A stretch of DNA of 30,014 nucleotides from Cochliopodium minus (Eukaryota; Discosea; Himatismenida; Cochliopodiidae), in the NCBI GenBank assembly GCA_024220525.1, contig JAMYWO010000017.1:241576-271589 (forward strand). The letters are read 5' to 3'. Shown in pieces: positions 9,346 to 19,615 of the stretch. Each line of letters starts with the position of its first letter. Within the stretch, counting starts at the first letter, position 1. Position numbers and translations under genes: made by a program. The notes under the pieces were generated by a model. The model was not told the origin of the DNA, did not search any database, and saw nothing but the letters and a program-made list of their open reading frames with translations.

Positions 9346-12300
9346 TTATTCCTCTGTCTCGGTAATGCTTAAAATTTCTTCGACTACAACTTCACAATTT
9401 TGATAGGAATCCTCCTTATAATGAGATACGAGAGATTTCAACTGGGAGAGGTTGTTGTTGTATTCTTTGAGAGCCTCGTCACGCCAGTTATAAAATTCTT
9501 TACGAGTTTTCATACGGGATTCATAAAATTCACGGCGGGAGTTCTTTTGGAGGAGATTATCTTCATCACGATATTTTTGAACATAAGTATCGAATTCTTT
9601 TTTGATTTTTTTCTAAGAAAAAAAAAGTGTTAAAAAAATTTTAAAAAAATATTCACAAAAATAAAAAAGTAAAAAAATGAATAATTTTAAAAAAAATATT
9701 ATTAATAAACATTGAAAAAAAATTTTTTATTACCTCCATTTCATTAGTAAGAATAGTTGGAGGTCTTGGTCTCCAGTGTACACCTAAGAAGGAGTCCTTA
9801 TAAATTTTTTGGAGAAGCTTTCCATCGAAAGACCATACAAAAAAACCGTTTTCAGTGTTGATGTCATACAGAGAAACTCCTGAAACAAAAAATCTTCCAG
9901 TAGGATCCCTATACAAAAAATAAAAATAAAAAAAGAAAAAAAAAATAAAAAAAATAAAAAATTTGGAATAAAAAGTCTAGAATAAAACAAACAAAAAAAA
10001 ATTTAGAATAAAAAAAAAAAATTGAAAATTTTTTTACCAAGAAAATACTTGGGCATTAGGATGATTGACAGTGCTCATAGTTTCTTTGTAATTTAAATTG
10101 TAAAATTCGATTACATAACCTTGAGATTTGTCTCCTACAAGAGCAACAACTCCGTCGTTGTTACTCCAGAAGATGTATTTTGTAGGGCGGTTGTCCAAGG
10201 TCACAAGGTTGTTGATGCCCTTTTGTGCAATCTTATAGAATGAGACATTGGGCTTTTTGTTAACAGGTGAGCCTAAAGAAAAAAATTATAATAAAAAAAT
10301 AAAAATGAAAAAATAAAAAAAAAAGTATGAAAATTGTGAATTTAAAAATAAAAAAAATTAAATGAAAAAATTAATATAAAATAAAAAATAAAATTAATGA
10401 AAAAAATTAATTTTAAATTTGATTAAACAAAAAAATTTTTTTACTTGAGACGGATAAGTTAGAATTAGAATCAGTAACTTTCTTAGAAGCAAGAGGTCTG
10501 TGGATCAACGCGAAACGAGAACCCTCCTTCTCGAAAGAGAATCCCAAGACAGTGTCCTTAGTGTCCAACTGAACGACAGGCATGCCCTTCTCCTTGAGTT
10601 TGATAAAGTCGTACTTAGACATGATCTCAGGTTCTCTCTTCTCCTTGAATTGGTCATCTTCATCTTCGATTTCCACTTTTTTGCTTTTTTTGACTCTAAC
10701 TTCACGATCGATTTTAACTCCTAAGAACTCTCCTTGTGGATGCCACTCGAAGGTGATGTTCTTCACATCGTAGATGCTGTGTGCTTTGAGGATCTTACGG
10801 GAGGGAATTTCCATGATGGATACACTGGCTGGCTTTCCGCTTTCTTCAGGGATGTAATATGTGAGGAAATTGTTGGTGGGAGCCCAAGAAAACTAAAAAT
10901 TAAATGAGTTTTTGGAAAAAGTAAAAGGAAATTGTCGATATAAAATGAATTTTTTTAACAGAATTTTTCATTTTTTTTAAATTTTTCTTTTCAAATTTTA
11001 TTTTTTAAATTTTATCAAAAAAAAAAAAAAGATTTTACCTTTTGTACTCTAGGAACTTTGAGGATCTTATTTTCGAGAATTTCCATTTTGTTGGTGTCAT
11101 AGATCAAAATCTTGTCTTCTTCCATGGTGGCCAAGTACTTGTCGTCGTGAGACCATTGGAGAGGAGGCCAGACGCTCTCGTTCAACTTGAAGACTAAAAC
11201 GTTGGTGCCGCTCAAGACTTCCCAGATCTTGATGTACTTTCCGTTATCAGAGACAGTGGTAATGAACTTTTCGGTGGGTGAAAAGATGACCCTTTGTACA
11301 CCGACGTGAGGAAGCTTGCTGATTGCTTTTACTCCATCCTTTCTTGTGGAGTTGGTGAGGGAGGTGACGATGGACAACATGACACCGTTTTCTTGGATGA
11401 TAGAGACGAGGAAGTTTCCTTGTGGGGACCACTCGTGTCTGTTCTTGTCGAAGGAGCTGGCCTTTTGCTTGTTCATCTCGTAGATCACTTCGGGCTTTTT
11501 TTGGTTTTGATCGTTCCAGAGCTTGTTTTTGTCGGCGTTGTTCCAGCACACTTCGATCTTGTCAACGCAGGTGATGAGATATTGATCAATTGATCTTGGA
11601 TCTGTTGGTTTTAAAATTTGAATATTAATTCATATTTCAATAAGGATTTGAAAAATTTGATTATTTCAACAAGGATATTGTAAATTATAGTTTTATAATC
11701 ACTTTTCTTTCACAATAAAAAATATTATTGAGGATTAAAATTTAATACAAGTATTTATAGTGTTGATTTAGGATTTTTTTTTGTTACCCATTAACCATGT
11801 TTTAGTATCAGGTCTTTCTGGAATCTTAATTTCAGGTTCTTTGAACTCATCAGGCACTCCTGCTACTTGTTCAAGTGTGCTGAATGGAACCACTTTGAAA
11901 GTATGAGATTTATCAAGACTATAATTGTTATATTTCTCAATTGCTTGTTTGGATTCAGTTTCATTTGAAAATTCTAAAAAAAGAAGGATATAAAATTTAA
12001 TTGTGGTTTAACAATTAAGAATTCTTTTTATTAATGAATTTGAAAATATTATACCTATGATTGCGAATCTTTGATTTTATAAAAAAAAATATATATATTT
12101 TTGTAAGAAAAAGATTAGAAAACAACAAAAATATTTTAAAAAAGGATAATTAGATCAATTCATACCCATCAGTTGTAGATTTATCTTCTTTATAAGGCAT
12201 ATAAATATCAACTATTGTTCCACATACATTAAATAATTTCTTTAATAATCCAATCAATCTATCATATTTATCTGATGCTACAACAGGAATGTTATTTACT

Positions 12301-12425
12301 ACAACGAAATTAGCATAACCTTCTTCAAGGGTTGGCTTAGGATCAAGAGATGGATCTTCTTCAATAGGTTTCAAATCGTACTCTCTAATGAGAGTATTTA
12401 TCATTTCTTCATTTAATTCAGTCAT
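9346..12425 (-). CDS. EIF3B: Translation initiation factor eIF3 subunit b
   Basis: Family role: eIF3b/Prt1 is a scaffold of eIF3 on the 40S subunit during start-codon scanning. Exons in transcript order: 12166-12425, 12055-12068 (14 nt), 11788-11973, 11039-11601, 10445-10892, 10038-10272, 9734-9908, 9346-9612. All phases agree and give 715 aa (yeast Prt1 763, human 814). Near the N-terminus is an RRM (YANFVVVNNIPV, then TDGFAIIEFSNE, completed by the microexon). A WD40-type propeller follows, with segments such as HEWSPQGNFLVS, VIFSPTEKFITT, LQWSHDDKYLATM, FSWAPTNNFL, FEWHPQGEFLGVKIDR and WDPTGRFFVSGVS. The signature LLQKIYKD..WRPRPPTIL is present. It ends in a charged helical tail (KKIKKEFDTYVQKYRDE), the part that binds eIF3 partners in other species. 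I chose the ATG at 12425 because an A-run precedes it; an in-frame ATG lies shortly upstream. Confidence 0.95.
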
Positions 12426-12750
12426 TTTTTTTTTTTTATTTGGTTTCATATTGATTGATATCTTCAAAAAACAATCATCTTGATTCTATCATTTGAAAAT
12501 GTTCAAATTATGGTTATTGGATAAAGAGATCTCATTGTTTATTAAAAAAAAAAATACAAATATTTTCTCAATTTTATATCTTTAATTGTAGATTGATAGA
12601 TTATTGTCCATATGCTGATTAATATAGTATATCCTTGAATAAAAAATTGAATTTAATGGTGAATATTGTCATTATTAAAAAATAAAAAAAAATTTTGGTT
12701 GACACTTTCTTTTTGAATATTTGAACAAAAGGGAAAGATATAATTGTTTT
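12426..12750. promoter_or_regulatory. Divergent intergenic region, eIF3b / BRAP
   Basis: A 325-bp spacer between two diverging starts. It is A/T-rich with several poly-A and poly-T runs. Nothing else identifiable. Confidence 0.4.
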
Positions 12751-15700
12751 ATGTATAGATTAAAAGTAGTGATCACTGAAGAAATAAACAATATACCAAC
12801 ACCATATATTGGAAAAGTAATATATCAAACACAACAAACAAAAAACAATTTGATGGATAACAATGATCTATCAAATTCAAAAGAGAAAGTAAAGATGATA
12901 GATGATAAAGAGAAGATTGAGAATATTGTAACAATAAACAAAGAAATTAAAGATAATGAAACTAATAATACAAGCAATTCATTGAAGCTGAGTTCATCAG
13001 ATAGCAATCTGAATAACATGATGATCTCATTCTCATCAGGAAATCCAACCATAGAAATAATAAATGGCATATTGCATCTATACAAAGATAAAAACAGTGA
13101 AATAACAAACTATTCATTACCAGTAAAAAAAAAAATAAATATTTTTTTTTAAATAATATTTAACGATCATTATAACTTTTTACACTGTATTAAATTTTAT
13201 TTTATGTTATTTTTTCAATTAACATAGGAAAAGAGAAGCGACATCATTTGTTGTTATGCTGTCCCGTCCAAAATAGGAACAGACGAATTCATAAAATTCA
13301 TTGGGGCATTCACCAAAATAATAAATGTCATGAGGGTAGTCAGGTAAAAAAAAAATAACAATGAAAAAGTAATTCTACAACAAGAAAATATAAAATTAAA
13401 AAATAAAAAATTTTCGTATTTTATTAATTTTATATTTATAATTATTTTATTTTTATTTTTTTAGGGACAAGTCTCCCAAATATTATAACATCGTGTTTAA
13501 GTTTCAAAATCAAGAAGACTCTGACGAGTTTTACAAAGAATACAATGGAAAGCCATACAACTCTGTTGAGGTAAAAAAAATAAATAAAACAAAAATTAAA
13601 AATAATGAGAATAATTTATTTATAAAAAAAAAAATATTAAAAATAAAATCTTTATTATTTTTTTTACAGCCAGAAGTTTGCAGATTGTTTCATATCAGTG
13701 ACATACAATTCATCTTGCCCAACGAAGATGCTTTCCTCTTCCCTCCTCCCAACCAAGTTGAATTACCAACGTGTCCTGTCTGTTTGGAAATTCTCGAAAG
13801 GTTTTTTTTTTTAATTTAATTTATTTTTCAAATAAAAATTCATTTTATTAAAATTTATTTTATTAAAATTTTTTAACTAACAATTTTTTTAATTTTTAAA
13901 AAAAGATCCGTTTCGGGAGTTTTCATCACACTTTGTAACCACAGCTTCCATTGCGATTGTTTGGTCAACTGGAAGTCGACCGAAAATGCATGTCCTGTTT
14001 GTAGATACACCTTGCCACAATCTAACATAGTAAAAAAAAAAACATTAAATTCAAAAAAAATATTAAAAAAAATTCAAAAAAATTTAAAAAATATTAAAAA
14101 TCAAAAAAATATTCTAAAAAATCAAAAAAATATTCTAAAAAATTTAAAAAATATTCTTGATATTTTAAAAAAAAGTTTTGCCCTTGATAAACAAAATTAC
14201 TTTTGTACAATTAATTATATTTCTAATTATGTTCAAAAAAAATTAAAATTTGAAAAAGAAAAAGTAAAATAACAAAATAAAAAATAAAAAATAAAAATAA
14301 AAAATCAAGTTTTTTTTTAAATTTTTTTTTTTTTTCAAACTTTAAAGGAAGCTTTTTGTTCTGATTGCCAAGAAATAGAATCTCTGTGGATGTGTTTGTT
14401 GTGTGGATACATTGGCTGTGGTAGATACGTCATGGGGCATGCCCACAAACATTTTGCTTCTACGGGGCATACTTATGCGTTAGAGTTAGAAACCCAGAGG
14501 GTATGGGATTACACAGGAGACGGTGTAAAAATAAAATGTTTTTTATTTATTTTTTAATTTAATTTTAATTTTAATTTTTTTGTTTTTTTAAATATTACAA
14601 AATTATTTGAGAAATTTTTTTTGAAACTAACAATCTTTCAATTTTTTCATTATTTCATTCTTTTTTTATTTTTATTTTGTATATTATTTTTTATTACAAA
14701 ATTTATTCAAGTTTTATTTTATTCAAAATTTTTATTTTGTTATATTATTTTTTATTACAAAATTTTATTTTCATCAGATTTTTTTAAAATTTTTATTCTG
14801 ATTAATTTTTGAAACTAACCAATGATTAAACTTTTGTCAAATTTATTTTAAATTATTGTTTATCACAAATTTATTTTTATTTTTTAAAATTTTGATTCAT
14901 TTTTTTTAATTTATTCATTTTATTTTTGTAAAATTTTGTAAAATTATTTTTTCATTATCTTTTAGTATGTACATAGATTAATTCAAAACAAATCAGATGG
15001 GAAAATAGTAGAACTCCCTCCCTTACGACAAGTCTCCGACTTTAGGGAGCCTCACTCCCGTGAAAATGACAGTTCCCACCAACCAGAGAAAATCAACTCC
15101 ATCGTCGTAGAGTACAATTTTTTGTTGACCAGTCAACTCCAAGTACAAAGACAATACTACGAAGATCAAATTGAGAGGTTTTTTTTATTCTTATTATTTT
15201 TTCATTTATTAATTATTTTTTTATTTTTTTATTTTTTATTTTTATTTTTCTTTGTTATTTATCTATTTTTTCCTTTATTTATTTATTATTTTTCAATTTT
15301 TTATATTTTTATTTTATTTTAATTTCATTATATTTTCCAATTTTAAATTATTTACATAATTTTTGGTTTCAATTTTTATTTTTATTTTAGTTTGAAAAAA
15401 GAAATGCTAGAAAAAATAAAAAGTATGGAAAATAAATGTGAAAAGCACGATAAAATGAAAGGTAATTTTAAATATAATCTTAAAATAATTTTTAAAAGAT
15501 ATTTTTAAAAAAAATTTTTAAAAATAAATTTTTTTTGAAGATAAATTGAACTTTGCAGTCAACAAAAACAAAGATGTAGAAAAACTCAATGGACAAATGA
15601 AGGAAAAACTCCTCCAAGTGATGAAGGACAACCAATTCCTCAAAGAACTCAACAACCAGCTCGTAAACGACCAAGAAAGCTGGAAAAAGGAGATTGTTAA

Positions 15701-16109
15701 AGTACAAGACGAAGCAAAAAAAAAGCAGGTTCAATCAGAACAAAAGTTAGAAGAAATGAACGTAACACAATTATTTATTTTATTTTTATTTTATTTAATT
15801 CATTTTTATAATTCAATTTTTTAAATTCAATTTTAATGAAGTTATTTCACTAGAATTTTTATCATTATTTTTTGTTTGTGTTTATTTTTAAAAATCATTT
15901 AATTTTTTATTATTTACTTTATATTTTTAATAATAATTTTTTTTTTAAAGGAACAAGTCCGAGATTTGATGTTTTTCATAGAAGCACAAAAGACTATCGA
16001 GAAGAAAGGAAACAATGCTCAGGAAGGACAAGTTTTGGTTGTTCCAAATGTCATCAAACCCAAACCCAAGAGGAAAGTGAAAAAGAACAATAACAACAAT
16101 AACAATTAA
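12751..16109 (+). CDS. BRAP: BRAP/ETP1-type RING and UBP zinc-finger ubiquitin ligase
   Basis: Family role: BRAP2 (IMP) is a cytoplasmic RING E3 that tunes Ras-MAPK scaffolding and binds ubiquitin and NLSs; yeast Etp1 is the homologue. Exons: 12751-13122, 13228-13343, 13465-13570, 13670-13800, 13906-14029, 14348-14524, 14966-15177, 15391-15461, 15541-15761, 15951-16109. All phases agree and give 562 aa (human 592). The start MYRLKVVITEE matches the human start. An RRM-like BRAP domain begins at SFSSGNPTIEIINGILHLY. A RING-H2 follows (CPVCLEI, LCNHSFHCDCL, CPVCRY), then a UBP zinc finger (CSDCQEIESLWMCLLCGY, GCGRYVMGHAHKHF, HTYALEL, VWDYTGD). A coiled coil follows (YNFLLTSQLQVQRQYY onward), then EQVRDLMFFIEAQKTIEKK. 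All zinc ligands look intact. A basic tail with a short Asn run ends the protein. Two introns use GTTTTT donors. Confidence 0.95.
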
Positions 16110-16378
16110 AAATTTATTTAAAACACAAAAAGTTTTTTAAAAGAAGTACATTTGATTTTCTCAAAAGTTTTTCTTCAAATAATTTTTTTTTTTTTGGAAA
16201 AAACCTTTCAAAAGGGTTATCCTGTTTATTCTTTTTTATGATATTTTTCCTTAATAAATTTATAATCCCAATAGAACATCTTATCAAATAAATGGGCAGA
16301 TATGGTGAAGATAATGAATTGAGAGGGATTTAATATTATAAATCTCCTTGAAGATTTGAACTGAATAAAAAAATAAAA

Positions 16379-18256
16379 ATGGAGAATGAAAAGCTGGAAA
16401 ATTTGATGGAAGATCTTCTTGAAAAATTCCCCCATTTCAAAACCAAGCAGCTTAAGAAGATCATAGAGGAGAACAACTATGATAAGGAGAAGATAATGCA
16501 GAAGATAGTGAATATCAACAAGAGGGAGCTGATGAGAGATCTCAAGATGAGATATGGCAAGGATTTGAATGATGAGGAGTTGGGGATATGTGCCAAGAAG
16601 GCTAATTTTAAGCCCAATAGATCTGCTCAGAATTGTGTGGAGATGATTGAGCAGAAGAATCCCAAATATGTCATTGAGAGTATTAAAGATAAGAAGGAAT
16701 ATGTGATATTGGATAAGATGGAGGAGAATAAGGATGTTAATGTAAATTATATCACTGTATATCTAAAAAACTAATTTAAAACGCTGAAAATTTCATAAAA
16801 TAAAATTAAATTGGAAGAAGAGATAAATCACATCATAAAATTAATATCAAATCATTATTAAAAGAATAATCAAAAGATATTTTAAATACATTATTATAAA
16901 GTCCATTTTTCGATACGGCTTAATATAAATAAATTCACTGAAAAAATATATATTTTTTTTTTCATTTTTATTAATTAAAAAAGATTTTAGGAAAAGATGT
17001 ATTAAATAAAAAAGACAGTTTGAACGAAAAAGAAATGATAAAAAACATCAGCTTCGCCGAAAAAAAAAAGACTTTCGAGGAGACTTACAAGGAGCTCCAG
17101 AGCAAGAAGGTCACTGATATCCTCACTTTGGTGTCTGGTGGAGACAAATATTTGCTCAAAATCAACTATCCCGAAAAGAACAGTTATTCTTGGATTGGTA
17201 AATCAAAAAGAAATTTATATTTTTAATTTCTTAAATTTTTTATTTATGTTTTTTTATTTTTTATTTTTTTAATATTTTTAATATTTTTTTTTAAAAAAAA
17301 TAAAATTTTTAATTAATATTATTCTATATTAATTTTAATTTAATTTCGATTTAATTTTCAAATTTTTTTATTTTTTATTTTAATTTTTGTTTATGAATTA
17401 ATACTTTAATACTTCTTGATTATTTTTATTTTAAATTAAGTTTTAAATTTAGTTTTACAATAATTTATATTTTTATTTAATTTATTTAATTATTATTTTT
17501 ATTTTTTAAATTTTTATTATTTAATTTATTTTATTTTTATTTTTTAAAGTTTTTATTTTTTTATTTTTTATTTTTAAAAGGATTTTACAGAAAGGGAGAT
17601 ATGGATGGAAACTACAAAACCTCTCAGTATCTTACAAACATCAAAGACGATATCATGGTGATCGACAAGCCCTACCTCAACGGAAAATATGAGTTTCGTC
17701 TCTTCAAAAGCTACAGTGTTTTTTCTAGTACCAGCTCTTATGACTCTGTCTGCAAAGTTGTAATAAAGAATATTCCTAAAAAATAAAAAATAAAAAAATT
17801 AAACATAAAATAATAATAATAACAAATTAAATTAAACCAAATTAATAAAACAACAAAAAATAAATTAAAAATAAATAAAATAAATAAAATAAGTAAAATA
17901 AATAAAATAATTTTGATAAATTTGATAAATTTGATAAATAAAATAAATAAAATAAATTTGATAAATAAAATAAATAAAATAAATAAAATGAAATAAAATG
18001 AAATAAAAAATTTCTTTGTTTTTAGGAAGATGAAGTTTTGAATGTGGACGAATTAACTTTGAAAGTGGACGAGAAAGATCCTTATTATATCATCGTTTCT
18101 TGGAAGCTCGCCACCGCTGAAGTTTTCAGTGTGGCTGCCTTTTTGACCGTTCACAAAGAAGAAGAAACACGAGTAGAATATTCAAGAAGGAGAGGTTTTA
18201 TTTTATTTTTATTTTTATTTTTTTTATTTCAAATTTTTTATTTCAAATTTTTTTTT

Positions 18257-18293
<37 letters not shown>

Positions 18294-18451
18294 ATTTTTT
18301 TAATTTTTCAATTTTTCCAGAGTACATCAAAACTCAAACTGGGACTTGTCAACTTAAAAAACCGATCCACGATGGTGTTTATGAGGCAAGGATTTATTAC
18401 CAACAGGAGAAGACCTGCCGCTTAAAGTCGAACACCATTGGAATTTTGTGA
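16379..18451 (+). CDS. CUE/UBA-like plus tandem SKICH-like beta-sandwich protein (short paralogue)
   Basis: No named gene recognised. Proposed exons: 16379-16741, 16984-17197, 17581-17759, 18026-18194, 18321-18451; 351 aa. The first exon encodes two helical segments shaped like CUE/UBA domains (about residues 5-44, with FPHF, and 55-92). A charged linker follows. Then come two beta-rich repeats. The first has NSYSWIG, KPYLNGKYEFRLF; the second has VSWKLA, FLTVHKEEETR, PIHDGVYEARIY. The same pair of repeats closes the protein at 19616-21697, so this is one family. The W-I-G-F-Y and NG-Y-F-R pattern recalls the SKICH fold of CALCOCO/TAX1BP1, but that is inference. Without the first splice the frame would end at 16774 (131 aa), so the join of exon 1 to exon 2 is the weakest point, although phase and linker fit. 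Confidence 0.72.
17198..17580 (+). repeat. T-rich intron in the short paralogue
   Basis: A 383-nt intron splitting YSWIG|FY, composed almost only of TTTTATTTTT-type text. Donor GTAAAT, acceptor TTTTAAAAG. No coding content seen. Confidence 0.7.
17800..18010 (+). repeat. AAATAAAAT tandem repeat with TTTGATAAA units
   Basis: Inside the 266-nt intron 17760-18025. AAATAAAAT and AAATAAATAAAAT units alternate with several TTTGATAAA units around 17912-17960, then AAATGAAAT. This intron is A-rich on the sense strand, unlike most introns here. Confidence 0.75.
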
Positions 18452-18555
18452 ATATTAAAAAATTGAAATAAATGAAAAATGAAAAATAAATAAATTTTAA
18501 TTGTAAAATTATTTATGAACATTTTATTTAACAAAATCTCTTTTCTTTCTTTTTT

Positions 18556-19355
18556 TTAAATTGATTGATTATTTATTTCATATTTTGGAGTATTATCTTC
18601 AACATTGGTTACTTTGTAAATTAAAAGTTCTTGTTCACCTGTTTTATTTTTAAATTTGTCAAAGACAAGAAAGCTTATTGCACAAACACCAAGTCCCATC
18701 AAAACCCAACTTACTAACAAAGAGTACTTTGAAATATCATAAACTGATCCATTGCAAAATCTTTGATCCATTCTTTAAAAATAATAAAAATAATGAAATA
18801 AAAAAAATAAAATTTTAAAAAAAAAAAAAATGTTTTTTACCTAATTGTCCAAATGGATTCAAAAATTAAACTTTAAAAAAAATAAATAAATTAAATATAA
18901 ATAAATAAAATTAAAAATTTTACCAAACAAATAGTGAAGAATAGATCAAAAAGAAAATAAATGCCACAAAATAGGCACCGTATTTATTCTCTTTATCTTC
19001 ACAGAAAGAAATATTGATTTCTTTATCCTCAATAAACAAACAGTCCAATAGAACATAAACGAAATGCATCATTACAGCCATTGACCAAAATAATCCGACT
19101 TTAAACAAAAAAACAATTTAATTTAATAAATTTATATTTTATTTGAATTTATTTAATATAATTTAAGCGAAAAAGAAATAAATATTTATAGTTAATTGAA
19201 AACATTTAATTGTTACTAGTTCCGAAAAGATGTGGCAATGGTTTTTGACAAGGTAAATCTCTTGTTGTGTAATATGAAGATATCATGAAAATGGCCAAAA
19301 TGGTACTAAACAACATGCAAAGCAAATTGAAATTAGAAACTGAAAATTTTCTCAT
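18556..19355 (-). CDS. Small four-helix membrane protein, unknown function
   Basis: Not recognised. Exons in transcript order: 19217-19355, 18924-19098, 18841-18870 (30 nt), 18556-18772; phases agree and give 186 aa. There are four strongly hydrophobic segments: near residues 8-30 (LLCMLFSTILAIFMISS), 47-68 (GLFWSMAVMMHFVYVLLDCL), 84-110 (YGAYFVAFIFFLIYSSLF and on into the microexon), and 130-150 (YSLLVSWVLMGLGVCAISF). Short polar loops contain a few Cys. The first segment directly follows a basic Met-Arg-Lys start, so it may be a signal anchor. The C-terminal 35 residues are soluble. Four helices with short loops recall tetraspanin- or MARVEL-like proteins, but I see no CCG or other family signature. 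It is tail to tail with the short SKICH-like gene (104 bp apart). Confidence 0.7.
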
Positions 19356-19615
19356 TTTTCTTTTGAAGTAATTATAAGTAAAGTTGAATAAATTTTGTTG
19401 AGAAAGTTTTAATTTTATTTTTTATTTTGTTTGATCATTTTAATTTCCATTTCGATCATTTTAATCTGAGAGGGGATATTTTTATATTTTGGCTTATTTT
19501 TGGGTATATGAGTTGTAATAATATTTCAAAGAAAACAACTCCTAACAACTTAACATATTCGGGAAAAAAAAAGAGAGAAAAATTTTTTTTAAACAAATAA
19601 TCCTTTTAATTTAAT

